In this document: positions 47,831 through 59,847 of the stretch, piece by piece | How the letters are laid out: every line of letters begins with the position of its first letter | Numbering within the stretch: position 1 is the first letter of the stretch | NCBI GenBank assembly: GCA_011009095.1 | Contig: VTPC01004672.1 | Coordinates: 66,226-130,225, forward strand | DNA length: 64,000 nt | DNA from: Ignelater luminosus | Lineage: Eukaryota > Arthropoda > Insecta > Coleoptera > Elateridae | Direction of reading: 5' to 3' | Translations under genes and position numbers: made by a program | Notes under the pieces: generated by a model | Databases searched by the model: none | What the model saw: only the letters and a program-made list of their open reading frames with translations | Told to the model about the DNA's origin: nothing

Positions 47831-48720
47831 TGTCTTAAAGTTTATTTTGGCACGTAACACCTTTCTATTTTTTAGTTTCTTGATTGTTTACTTTACTTCT
47901 TCTTAGCCAATGTTGTGGGTTAAGTGTAGTTCTGTTTCTTGATGTTCGTCGGTATTGTTATCCTCTGTTGTTTGTTGATAGAAATTTTTTTAAAATGGTT
48001 AGCCCATTGTTTTATGTCTACTGGGTTTAGTTGGTTGTATTCGTTAATGGGTTTGTGTTTCCAACCATGTTCATATCTTTCGTTGACCATCATAAAGATC
48101 ATGTTCCATGTCTTGAGTATAACGTTCCCAGTATTCCTTTTTTAGCATTTTTATTTGGTTGCTTATTTGATTTCTGACCTCTTTATATTGTTCATATTGG
48201 TCTGGGGTTCGTTTTTTGTTTGTTAAGGTTTTAACTTCATCTGTGAACCATGGTTTTGTGTTTTTCCTGTTATGAACGCTGATGCTTCTTGTTGCTATGG
48301 CTTTGTTTGCACTTTTTTGAATGTTTTCCTTCAGTTTTTCCCACGCCTTCTCAACACTGTCGCTTTCTTCGATGCTATTAGCTCATATCTTTTGTGTAAG
48401 TCTCGATTGGAATAGTCGTTGTATGCTAGTATGGAAGGGTGATTCGATGTTATATTTTGTAAGTTAGTGCTCTTCTTGTTTTTTTGGTTTTGTTATATAA
48501 TTGCTTCGGTGTTTGCACAGAATTAATCTGTGGTCGTCTTTACCGAGATCTGAGGAGTTTAGGGTCCTTACATCTAGAATTTCTCTCAGTAGTGTTTTCC
48601 TGTTCGTGATTATGTAGCCTATGGCCGATTCTTGTTCTCTGCTGTCTCCCAAGGTTCTTTTGTGTTGCCAATTGTGCGGAAAGAACGTATTGTTTATCCT
48701 TAATTCGTTTAAAGAAAACG

Positions 48721-51700
48721 TGGATGTTAAAGAAAAATCTTAGAATCTATGCAAGGAAGCCTTCCAATTGATCTTTACTGTATTTAGGAGCCGATCATTT
48801 TTTTTATTATTACCACCTTTTCTTCACTGAGTTCCTTCCTAACATATTCATATGTAATTTTTGTACTGCCTTCCAACTTTTCTGTATGACTGTCTACGTT
48901 TCCCAATGCTCACGCTTAGAAGTTTTTTCTTCATCCTTCTAGTCATTACCAAATAATCTGCTTAGCGGTATTACACACTTTATCCTCTTCAGAATATCAT
49001 ACATGATACCCATTACTTTAAAGTTAAGCGACGGTAAATAGTTTTCCACATTTACCATGTTCTATATAAAATTCGCTAAATAATCTTCCACAACTATTGC
49101 GTTTGATTCTTCCAGATAAAAAAGGCTTTTGCAGATTTTTCTATTCTCTTGTTGTCAAAAATACTGATGCATTGCCTTGATTTGTAAACGAATTGTTTAT
49201 CTTGCTTTTGCTTAAGTCATTCATTTACAATTTTGTTTTCTCTTCTCTCCCTTTCTTCCTCTTTTTTCTGTTTGAAAAGGACTTTAAATTTAATTCATGT
49301 AAAGTTTATGTAGAGACTTCCTCATCTTGTCTCAAGAAGTTTGATATACAGTCCTTTTTTTGGTATACCATTGTAATTTATAATATTTTATACCTACCAA
49401 TGTTCTTACCGGTAATGTATCCAAGAAGCCTCAATCTTTAATACATCATACGCAAACGCACGTTCTCCAATTACCTTTTAGTGGCCCTTGAAATGACACC
49501 TGACTATCTATGCCTTGAAAGATTCAAAATTCTGATTTTGTCTTCAAATAGGTTTTGTCCAGATCTTCGTAGGCAAATGCTATATTGCAGCCTTTAACAA
49601 TTTCCTTGGTATTCTAACGGTTTCTTTCTTCTTCTTGTCTGTCGTTTGTTTTCTTGTGGAATGCAATTCGTTTTGGTTACCCGGTCGCAATACTATTAGT
49701 AGAGCTTTAAAGACTGAGATCTGTGCGGTTCTCTTACTTTTTTTTTCTTTTTTTGTAAAGTACTTCGTGTTTGGTTTAATAGGGGTTTCAAAGTTAGTTT
49801 GTCTTTTGGTCCAGAAGGTTAGACTAAAATCCGCAGCACTCTCCTTTCCGTGAGACATGTTAACGTCTTATCACCGTTTATAGTAAGTGCAATAGGGTAA
49901 GAATATAATGTTTTTCTATATTTAGTCTCAATTGTCCTAATTTCAACGATAAGCCTTAGTACAGGTGGTTTAGAGATAAGTTTGTAAAGTCACATACATT
50001 TTATAAACCAGCAAGCGAACCGACACAATTTCGAGACGCAAAATAGGACAAAAGTCTTAAATTGATAAGGTTGAGAGTACCAACTTGGGACTTGAATTGA
50101 TTCGAATATTTGGTATAAATAATACTTTGAAATTCAGTCTAATTCAATCTTGCATGGATTCATATAAGAACAGAATTGCAAAGCAAAATTGATAGTTTAT
50201 CCATCATTTATGAGCCTAGTTGACTAACTTTGCAAATTTGCAATCTTTTTGTTTAGAATTGCAAGAACAAAACCGAAGCTTTTGAACAAATCCATTTCTC
50301 TTTAACTTCAGGTTTAGCCGCGGCGATAGTTACTTTGGTCAAATTTTTGTTCGATATCTAAAACTTAAAATTGATCCTAACAAAATATTCAATAAAATTA
50401 TAAATATGAAAATCGGCTTAGATAATTGTGCTACATAGCATATGATAAAGGGCTCTTCAGCAACAAATGATGAACAGTGTGAATGTATATGTCAACTAGA
50501 GACTGACAAACATTCATCTTGCTGGACTTGGCCGCCTTACCAGACGTTTATTAACCAAGTTCACAATGGGTGCTCTACACGCATAAAACTTCCTCATCCA
50601 GAAAAGAAAATGGCCAAGGGCTTCTTAACATTTAAAATTTCTGTAAACGTCTGGATATAAAATTAAATTTACTTTCACGATGATCAGAACAACTTGTTAA
50701 AATTAATGCAGCAAATAAAGACTTTTCTGCTCTTACTAATGCAATGCCTGCAATTAATAGTTATCTTATCGCACTCCTGTAAAGAAAAAGTACTTCATGG
50801 AAAATACCCCAACAATCTAGAAAAAGCAAATATTAACAATATTTAGAATAAGGTTACTTTTTGTTTGCAACAAAAAATTTGAAAGAAATTATGTTGACTA
50901 TGCCTCTGTAAAACACTCATCGAGGCATTAGAGCACATTCTGAACATTAACTAATTTGTCATAGCAAAATGACCAAAACAATTCATTGTCAATTTGTTTT
51001 ATTGAAATATGAAAGTTTGCTTCTTAAATTATTTTGTGATCTTAAACCAAAAAGTTCCTAGAGCCTTAATTACTTAATGCCTTGCCACTGCTGTGTTAAC
51101 CGGTGCTACTACCTGATATTCAAGCAATTATTAGATGAAACCCAACATTACGTTAATTTTTGTTGTCCGGTGTTTGTACCGTTACAAGTTTCAAAAAGTC
51201 ATTTTGATAACTTGTTTAACCACGATAATAAACTATTTTGAATATCAAGCATTGGCAGTTTTGTCACTAAATCAGTAACACTACCTCTAAGCAAACGCAT
51301 AGGTGCAGAAACAAAGTGTGGAACTCATATTTAAAACAGATGAGGTCACAGAAATCTTTTGTTGTATTATAGTGTATAGGCAGAATAATAGAAAAATTGT
51401 GCAAATGTACGTATTTATGATATTACAAATAACAACTAAATCTTTTCTTAAGACTACAAAAGTGATTCAAGAAATTTATACCTACCAGATAAAAATACTA
51501 GAATAAAAGAAAAAGAACTGGTTTACTGCAAAAAGATAGAAGGGTATTTAGCATCACAGTAACTACAATAATAACCTTCCTTCAATGATTGTCTAACCTC
51601 CACGTCGATTACATATCGCCCCGAAATGTCAAACGATGGGAAATCGATCTCGAACACACCGTATTTACAAACCACCTATGTTTCATTCTTATCGTACCTA

Positions 51701-53494
51701 TAATATAATTAATTGGATTCTCCATTTCTCCACAAATATGATATCATTAATTATTTCAATAGAAGATGAAAGTGATCTATTATGCTATGTCTCTTTGGTA
51801 AATTCCGGGTTTAATACACTAATTAATAAGCTTAATAGAAGATAATTTCATTTGAGGTTAATTTGAGGCTTTCATATGTATATACTGAGTGTATAATACG
51901 TGATGTATTTGTACCTAATTACTAATGAAGTTTTCGGAGAAACGAAGATCATTAAAGAATAGCATAAAAAAGTTGTAATCGCATAAATCTCGAACACCTA
52001 ATACATCTTAACTTTATAAATTACACACCTACCTCATAAAGCTGTCGTTAAATTGCAGGTAGCATTAACGTCATGTAAAATATTTATAGCTTGAGTTTTA
52101 AATTTTTACTTTACGCCTATACCTATACTTTGATCATAATTTAATCAATGTTAAACCGTAATCGTGTATCCTAAACTCTAATTTTTCTGTTAAGCTAGTC
52201 ATTAATCTTGTTTTAGGATGCCTCGGTCAGACTATCATTATAAATTAGTTAATTATTTAGTTGGTGAAAGTAACGATGTGAAATTAAAATATGTGACCTT
52301 CATTTATAAATACAAGAACACATTACACAGAAACAAAACTAACATTCTTGCTACATACATTTTTGAATGAAATGTCGACATTTATGTAGTTATTACGTTA
52401 CACATTGCATCCTAACATACATACATACCAAAAGTTAAAAACGGAAAGCAGCAGAATTTAAAAAATATACCTACCTATACTTTATATTGCTATTTGCATT
52501 TTTTTACAATATTCAGAAATACAAAAATAAAAATATTTGTTAGAAATAAAACTGAAGACGTGCCAATATTCTTTGCGTGCCTGCCTTGAATATTAACTTA
52601 TAGAAACAAAAAAAAATAAAACAAGTGAATACCTTAGCAAAATAAACTTTAAAAGGAAATTTTACCATCTACCAACGTTCTTTCTTATTTTCCTAGTTAC
52701 TTTTTTCGTAATTCCTTAGTGAAAAATGGACCACTAATTCTGGCGACAGTTCTGTAATCCACAATTTATAACGTAATTCACGGTGTTAAAGGGATTTTCC
52801 TGAAATGAAATTAGATACTTATAGGATATTCTGATTCTGTTTGAATGGAAAGGTGAGAGAAAATTAATAGATTTTACGGCGACGTTCTTTGTAAATTCTA
52901 GTAATTACGAATTATTTGATCATTACTTTCTATGTTCTTACCTTAGAGTTATCAGAATAAAGTTTCAAAATGAGAAGAATGATAGTATAGACATAAATGA
53001 AGGAATACATGTCTATTTGTCTTACTTTTGCGTTTTTCTAGATACTTCATCATAAAAGTTTTTTATTATAATTTCGTTTTATTGTCGAGACACCATCACA
53101 ACTAGATACCATAACTTTATGTCAGTGTCGTATACATTACTTTTTACGTAAACATAATATTTTTTGCAAAGTTTATACATCAAAATATTAGTGAAATAAC
53201 TTTCATTCCTGTTTTGTTTTCTGATTCTAATTTCTTTAATTATTTTTGAAATGTAGTAATAACACTAAAGATTACTTTTCGGTCAAAATTATTATTATTC
53301 AGTGTGATAAGATCTAACAAAGCTAGGTCCATGGAAATAAATTTAAAATTCAAAATTAATAAAAGATTAGGAAACATTCGGAATAATCTCGTACGTCTTG
53401 AAATCTATCAGCTAAAAGAAATTACAAAGATGTAACTGATAAGTAAAACCAAAGTGTAAACAGTAATCAGTAACAAATATCTTTTACGACAAAG
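48721..53494. other. Long stretch without a recognised gene
   Basis: The first part (to about 49900) may be LINE sequence too decayed to read. It contains a 92-codon lysine-rich minus-strand open stretch at 49580-49858 of no known family. The remainder is AT-rich with scattered short open frames. No element ends were seen. Confidence 0.4.
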
Positions 53495-54432
53495 ATGTTG
53501 GGATGGCATACTGATATTAGTGGCACCATCAGAACGTCAACCATTTTCTTAAAACCTGATGCTGACCGCGGTACTGTTTTTGATTGTTCGGTGATATCAT
53601 TGTCCGTTCTTTCAGGTAAGTAATCAAGACATTAAAGCAAAAAATCATTTATTACTATAATGACGTATATTTAAGTAACTTAACTTATCAAAACTTGCTG
53701 AATGTAACCGTGTTATTTGACGTTAATTAATATTCGTTACTTTATTTCTTTTTCTTTGGTCTTACTAACAGAAAGAATGAAGAAATAGAATTTATAAATT
53801 CGGTTGGAACAGTAATGCAAAACCAACCTGTCTGCGTGAATAGAAGTTTATTCTGCCCATCCAAGTAAAGGGATGTTTATAAAGGTTTGATTTTTTTAAA
53901 TTGGCTGTGCTCAGATATTCGTAGTATGTTCTAGATATAACCTGTATTCGCTTTTTTGTCACCTAGTCTGTTTCAATATTAATTTAACACTTTATTTGTC
54001 ACTTTATTTGATTACTCCACGAATTAAGGAAAAACATATGTGTTGCAACTCTAAACGGGTTACAGTTATCATAAACATTTACTAACTAATGGATGCTAGA
54101 CAGGATTTATTCATTTCTTCTACATGCCTCTTTTTACTTTTTTTCATACATAGTAAGTGAGCTGCAAAGAAGTGCAGGTAAGTAAAACTTTTACGTTCCG
54201 ACTTTTTCCACTTTCCTTCTAACTAGTGAATCCCAAACAGAATTGATTTATTTCTGCAGATAAAAAAAAGTCAAAACAAAGCAGTCACTGTAAATCTCTT
54301 TTGGTTCTTTATCAGTACATAGAGTGGTATGCAAAAGATTTGTGTTCAACTTTTTCGCCAGAATGTCTTACTGTGAATACTCTGGTTCTATCCATAAATA
54401 CTAATTCTCCTAAACTGCTTATCATTTTTTGA
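53495..54432 (+). CDS. Candidate three-exon small host gene, function unknown
   Basis: Exon 1 runs from ATG 53495 to 53615, before CAG|GTAAGTAAT. Exon 2 is a 24-nt microexon at 54154-54177, after a strong T-rich tract ending CATAG and before CAG|GTAAGTAAA. Exon 3 runs from 54260, after TTTATTTCTGCAG, to TGA 54430-54432. Introns are 538 and 82 nt. Exon 1 ends with one base of a codon, and the microexon and exon 3 are each open in exactly the frame this demands, giving about 105 residues. The N-terminus begins MLGWHTDISGTIRTSTIF and exon 3 includes CKSLLVLYQYIEWYAKDLC. I recognise no family and no signal peptide is evident. The acceptor-like tract before CAG|GTAAGT in exon 1 also allows a recursive splice site instead. 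The agreement of signals and phase is the evidence; chance is still possible. Confidence 0.3.
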
Positions 54433-54629
54433 AAAGGTATTTACGTTGGTTTTACACTATTTTAAGATTTTAATTATAGCTTTTTTGTAACTAATAGACG
54501 GGGTCATCCATGATACAAAGGGTCATCCTTAAATGCCTTTGTAGTAATTTGTTGCGTTACAACAAAATAGGGCGGGATGAGGCCTATTACGTAACCGGTT
54601 TTTTTCGAGATGCTTAAGTCCGAGGAGAA

Positions 54630-55043
54630 GTGTCCAAAGGTAACCTCCCCGTCACAAGTTCAAGAGTAAACAACTTTGATTATTTAGAAAACATGCGTCT
54701 AAAGAAATACAAAAGTTACTCAAGCGTATACTTGCTCATTCCCTTTGTTCTTACCCGTCCACTTCAAGCAATATACACTAAACTGATGAAATCGTTATTG
54801 CTCCTTTACCAGCTAGTAGAGATCACAAACGTCAAATTATGGGTTACCAAAAATGGCACTGATCACAAAACCTTTTATCTTGAAATGCCTTTGTTTCAGT
54901 TGTTTTTGAACAAGATGTGTAAACAAATATACAAATTGAATTTGTCTATTAATATAGAGCGTTTGGGAAGTCTTTACGTTCTAGAGTCTATGGGTAATGG
55001 AAATGATTTTTATTATAAATTTTTGTGTCCAAAGGAGGAGTGA
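54630..55043 (+). CDS. Unrecognised 137-codon open stretch
   Basis: This is the longest open frame in the window not explained by a transposon. The frame opens without ATG; the first Met is at about codon 22 (MRLKKYKSYSSVYLLIPFVL), leaving 116 residues. It is rich in Leu, Lys and Tyr and has one mildly hydrophobic stretch near its front. TGTCCAAAGG occurs at both ends of the frame (54631 and 55028), which may be coincidence. It lies about 200 bases after the candidate small gene and could be a further exon or noise. Confidence 0.22.
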   Translation: MSKGNLPVTSSRVNNFDYLENMRLKKYKSYSSVYLLIPFVLTRPLQAIYTKLMKSLLLLYQLVEITNVKLWVTKNGTDHKTFYLEMPLFQLFLNKMCKQIYKLNLSINIERLGSLYVLESMGNGNDFYYKFLCPKEE

Positions 55044-55880
55044 CATTAAGAGTCTAAATCAAAATGGATTAAAAATCGCTAATTTTTTACGTTTGTATTT
55101 TTTACAGACCGCACTGGAGTACCTCATAAAATTTTCTCTTATATGTAATGTATGACTATACATAAGCTGTAACATACCTAAGAATAATCGAGGTACTGCA
55201 ATGCTTTGTTATTGTTGGTAAATAAAATCCTCAATAAAATATTGCTGAGAAATAATCACCCAGGGGATAATTTAGTGTAAATTTCACAAACATCAATGTA
55301 ATTATTTCATACGTTACTCATATGTTTTTTGATAATCTTCTATCACCACCACGAATGTTCTCTTTTACTTTTTTTCTTTTTTTCAATAATTCAAAGCCTT
55401 TGCAACATCTACCACAAGCGTTTTTTAGTCATTTCTGTAACTTCTTTGCATGAAATACTACTGAGAATGAATTAATGTTTGAAGATTTATTTATATCTGC
55501 ATGTCGTCTTTTACGTAGTACCGAGAATGTTTCAATAGAGCAACATTTGAGCAATCTAGAAAAATCTTTCTTATTTGACAATAACAAACAACTTCTTGTT
55601 CTTTTTGAAAGTCTTGATTTTCAAATTTATATTTTTGTAAAAGAAAGAACTCAATCTGGGCAAAACAGAAGTTATTTAAATTATGATGAATAGACAATAT
55701 ACAATAAAAATTAAAATCATAAAAATCGATCAAAGCCTACTATTTTTATACGTAAAATTAATTTGTTTTCAAAAAACTTTTAAGCCTTGTACCGACTTAA
55801 CAAGACGATTTTGGATATAGGTAATTTGGGTTAAATCTTCTTATTTTATCCCAGGAGTCTGCAGTTAAGCTATGGTTCAA
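55044..55880. other. Nothing recognised
   Basis: AT-rich. A 72-codon + strand open stretch at 55475-55693 and an 80-codon one on the opposite strand overlap, and neither is recognisable. Confidence 0.4.
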
Positions 55881-56425
55881 CTTTTTGGAGACACCCTGTG
55901 TATCCTTAAAACATTGTAAAATTCAAGCCTACGCCGATGATACTCAAATTTATAGATCGTTTCCTTTCTCGGAGAGAATTCGGGTTTATAAAGATATTAA
56001 CAGCGACCTCAGCATAATTAAACGACTTTCATTAGAGCGTAATTTAAAATTTAATAGCAACAAACAGCATTTACTATTATTCGGAAATAAAAATCAAGTT
56101 CCAATTACAACGAATGATCATAGTTTACATATTCATGATAATGAACGACTGTTTGCCGTTGATTCTGCAAAAAACCTACGTATTATCTTGGATACAAGAT
56201 TGCATTTTAAAGAACAGGTTTATTAATTATTTAAATCACTAGTTTTGTCACACTTTAAATATTGTAACTTTATTTACGGTTCCTGACTTGATGTGAGTAT
56301 TGGTGTTGTCAATTACTTTTGGCTCACGTCGCTATGATCATATTTCTAACAAAATTATTGAGCTCGGTTGGATGAAAACGGAAAATCGTTGGAAGTATGA
56401 CTTGGGGTCTCTTACACACACTCTA

Positions 56426-57719
56426 CGAGGGTGGTCTAAAAAGTTTCCGACCTGAACGTGAAGACGACAGCACTCGTAAATAAAAGCTACGGAATTTCGT
56501 TGTTCATCTGTAGACAGTTACTCACCAAAGTTTCAGCCATTTTGGAGGCGCAGTTTTTATGTAACAGTCGTTTGAGTGAGTTGATGTGAGTCTTTTTGTG
56601 AAAATGGACAAAATCGAGTATCGAGCTGTCATTAAATATTTGTTTTTGAAAGGCAATACGCCTTCGCAAATAAAAGCTGAGTTGGACTCTGTATATAGGG
56701 ACTCTGCACCATCATTTACCACAGTGGAATTTTGGGCTGCTGAATTTAAACGTGGCCGTAAGAGCTTGGGAGACGATGAACGTTAGGGATGTCCAAAAAC
56801 TACAACTACCGACGAAAACATCGCCAAAGTTCACCAAATGGTGCTAGACGACCGCCGAATTAAAGTGAGAGAGATAGCAGAGGTTATGAACATGTCAAAA
56901 GAACGTGTTTGTCACATATTAAATCAACATTTAGGCATGAGAAAGCTGTCCCCGCGTTGGGTGCCGCGTTTGCTCACGTTAGACCAAAAACGTGTTCGAA
57001 TGAATATTTCCAACGCTCTTTTGGCGTAGTTTAGGCGAAATAAATCCGAGTTTTGGCGCCGATTAATTACTGTAGATGAAACTTGGATACACCATTATAC
57101 GCCCGAAACAAAAATACAGTCCAAACAGTGGACTGCAAAGGGGGGAACCGGCTCCAAAAAAAGCAAAAACTGTTTTTTCGGCTGGGAAAGTGATGGCGAC
57201 TGTTTTTTGGGATACTCATGGAGTTATTTTAATCGATTATCTTCAAAAAAGAAAAACCATTACAGGAGCATACTATGCATCATTACTTGACAAGCTGAAG
57301 GCAGAACTTGCGAAATAACGGCCACATTTGCAGAAAAAGAAAATCCTGTTTCACCAAGACAACGCACCGTCTCACACCTCAGCGGTTGCCATGGCGAAAA
57401 TCCACGAATTACGGTTTGAACTGCTTGACCATCCGCCTTACTCACCAGATCTAGCCCCAAGCGACTTCTTTTTGTTCCCTCATCTAAAAATTGCGCTCGG
57501 AGGACAAAGATTTTCGTCAAATGAAGAGGCAATCACCTTCGTGAACAATTATTTTGCAGAGAAAAATGCCGAATACTATTTGGACGGGTTACAGAGATGG
57601 GAGCATCGCTGGGAGAAGTGTGTAGAGTTACAAGGAGACTATGTTGAAAAATAAAAAAAAATTTTCAGAAAAAATGTCTTGTATCTTTGTTAGGTCGGAA
57701 ACTTTTCAGACCATCCTCG
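56426..57719 (+). mobile_element. mariner element (DD34D), copy 1, inside the LINE
   Basis: The left end CGAGGGTGGTCTAAAAAGTT is inverted at the right end with a few changes. TA lies at 56424-56425 and 57720-57721. The length is 1294 bp. A sister copy begins at 63209. Confidence 0.93.
56604..57654 (+). pseudogene. mariner transposase, copy 1, several lesions
   Basis: Starts MDKIEYRAVIKYLFLKGNTP, followed by an HTH domain and the linker. The first Asp is in ITVDETWIHHYTPE, the second in FHQDNAPSHTS and the third in YSPDLAPSDFF, 34 residues apart. It ends LQGDYVEK. Visible lesions are TAG after DDER (56786), TAG after NALLA (about 57027), an extra G in a G run (about 57139, six where copy 2 has five), and a TAA after ELAK (about 57317). 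The TAG after NALLA is present in copy 2 as well; the other lesions seen within the compared part are private. Normal length would be about 345 residues. Confidence 0.92.
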
Positions 57720-57960
57720 TACTCACATTAAAGCATTATTCTATATCTCTTGGTTTTGAATTGGTGCCTTGGTCATACGTACACTCCGTAGATACTCGGC
57801 ATGATAAGAACCCATGAATTATACTGGTTTTTAATGTCTACCTACCTAAAATAGTCATTTACTTATCGTTTCTTTCTTTTTTTCTTTTTCTATTTTTGTA
57901 CATGGACTCTGGTTAATAAAGTAGCTTTTGGCTAGATTTTGCGAGGGATCCATGTTATAC

Positions 57961-58839
57961 AATTTTGTTTGAGTTAAGTGATACCAACGTAATTTTAATT
58001 TAAATGAATTCGATTATTTAGACAAGATCTTTACTACATTTCCTAGGGCATAGAGCCTCTGAGACAAACCATTTTAAGAAATTCTTAATTTTATTTAAAG
58101 CCCACTAAATCATGTTTTTTTCCAAACTTCCAGATTTCTTCTATTTTATTTCCAAATCAAAGTTAATTAGGATGCTAATAAAGTGAATATTTCAATAAAA
58201 CCCATGTATTTAAATATGGATGTTACTAAAATGCTATCAATCTACAAGAAAAAAAATTATCTGGGACCGATTAAGCGGTTAATGTCACTCCTCCATTGTT
58301 TATCTTAAAATCAGTTCTTTCTAGCAGCGATACTACCGGATCCATCAAAATTTATTGACTTCTAGTGAGAAAACGCTTAACATGTTTAAATAACACAAGC
58401 TTGGTAGATATAGCAATGCAACATTGTCCTCTAATCACGTGTTCATATTCGTAAAGATATACTACCACTATGTCCCTCAGTTGATGCATCCATCTATACC
58501 TTGTGTTTGTTGTGTTTAAATCAAAATTTTGCATTTCCTATCCTAAGTTCAGTAAACTGTTTTTCTATGGTGGTGGTGTAACTATCTTTGGGGACTATGT
58601 AGCCAAAAGAAAATTTTACTGTTTTTATAAAATCACAGAACACTACAAACTTCCCTGATAAAAATGTTTAGAAAATTGTAAGAAATAAAATTGCAACTCA
58701 GATATGTTTTATAAAATTTAAATTTTTTACATGTTGTATAATTTAGGATTACGTATAAAACTATTTCATTTCAGTCTGCATTCCCTGAAGTTTCATTATA
58801 CTCTCCAATTTTCATTGGTATGTATATCATCCCAAACCT
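57961..58839. other. Nothing recognised
   Basis: AT-rich, with stops in all frames. Confidence 0.45.
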
Positions 58840-59215
58840 TAACTAAACATTGCCTAAATTGCTCTATATTATGAATTTTCTATAAATGATTTTGTTTAAC
58901 ATGTATCTCCAAACACAATAGACAAATGGATTTAAGTCCAGAGAGGATAATGGCCAAGCCTTTGGTGTAATGGTGTGTTGGCGCTGAGTCCTGTTGAAAA
59001 TGTAATGCTCCTTCGAAAATTGACAGTTATTTGTTTATAGTTGAATGGTTTAGAAATTAGCGATAAAACGGAACATTCAGTTGTATTTAGATTACCAGCA
59101 GTGTTGTTGCAGAAAATATAGCGGTCAGCAGTACTTGCCATAACAATCTGAGAAATGCAACATCTTCGGGATTTACATTTGGAAGGCAAACTACAACTCT
59201 AGTGGTTCACATTCT
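58840..59215 (-). pseudogene. Remnant of a Tc1/mariner-group transposase
   Basis: Minus-strand readings in order: a block around VMASTADRYIFCNN; INK-type sequence leading to a HFQQDSAPTHHYTK motif with the second Asp (about 58975, in a shifted frame); KAWPLSSLDLNPFVYCVWRY with the third Asp region (about 58930); and a tail with IEQFRQCLVKVWDDI. The spacing between the second and third motifs is far too short, so the middle is deleted. The subfamily cannot be assigned, and no ends were found. Confidence 0.55.
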
Positions 59216-59845
59216 ACGTGAAATTGTAGGTCGCTTTGTTTCTAAAGCACTAAAATCAATCACTTAAATGGACGTACAGAATTATTTTGTTCCTGAGATA
59301 CCGGATATACTAACATTCAATTTTACTTATTTTGTCGAATTTTGAAATAAATGATCAAAGTACGCTTTGTGGAAAAGCCTAAAAAAATGGAACATGAGCA
59401 ACGATAGTTAAGTTAAGTGGCATCTTTTAAAACAGAAAGAAGTTACTTCCGTTTTTCTTAGAGTCTTGGGTTTTTGTTCCTTGCAATCCTTTCGTTTATC
59501 TTACTGTTAAAAAGTAAATTCAACTAAGGTCATAAAAAACATAAAAGACTGCATTAAAGCGCTTTTCCATTAATGGCTTTCTGCAGCTATTAGTAGTATG
59601 AGCACGGCATAGCGTAATGCCAGGATAGGTACATTGCAGCAAAAGAAAGGTAGTAGTTTGGACGTAATCGCAATAATTATAAATATGAAGCTTTTATGTG
59701 CACGATACCTTCATGAACGAATCTAGATTTCGGGTAAAATAGTTCAGCATCATCATTTTTTCAACTCAAACAAATGGTAACTTTCATTTTATCAACACAC
59801 ATTGTGAAATTACAAAAGTTTGAAAATGAACTGTGTATCAGCATA
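59216..59845. other. Nothing recognised
   Basis: No repeat or gene seen. Confidence 0.45.
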
Positions 59846-59847
59846 TA

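Larger units (their letters stand above)
45162..48720 (-). mobile_element. Non-LTR retrotransposon (LINE), minus strand, decayed and interrupted
   Basis: Read on the minus strand from high to low coordinates: the endonuclease end (NTFFPHNWQHK; RTLNSSDLGKDDHRLILC near 48560), the linker (NRKNTKPWFTDEVKTLTNKK near 48200; INEYNQLNPVDIKQW near 48040), the reverse-transcriptase start (NFHNEMIKYGG near 46150; TNYRGISLL near 46000), then an internal loss of the catalytic middle, and the tail (VKNFKYLGINV near 45690; KPILTYGVETRSETKK near 45540; RRPPGRPPKGG near 45260). The 3' end is a GAA-rich tail near 45165-45185. It is a different copy from the one at 6402 and less decayed at its 3' end. The clade is uncertain, perhaps RTE-like. 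Confidence 0.82.
55885..57960 (+). mobile_element. 3' part of a Jockey/CR1-type LINE, split by a mariner
   Basis: The left part (55885-56420) reads IQAYADDTQIYRSFPF with the catalytic YADD of reverse transcriptase. It goes on to LERNLKFNSNKQHLLLFG, LVLSHFKYCNFIYGS and, in a shifted frame, LDENGKSLEV-like sequence. The right part (57720-57960) reads through the C-terminus and ends with a 3' untranslated stretch (TGGACTCTGGTTAATAAAG). The LINE is 5'-truncated, as is usual for its kind. The mariner sits between the parts with a TA duplication. There are several stops and shifts, so it is dead. Confidence 0.75.

Noticed and set aside
49580-49858. 92-codon lysine-rich minus-strand frame considered as the LINE first open frame
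   Set aside because: It lies upstream of the LINE in the right direction, but more than 1 kb of unreadable sequence intervenes and no motif supports it.
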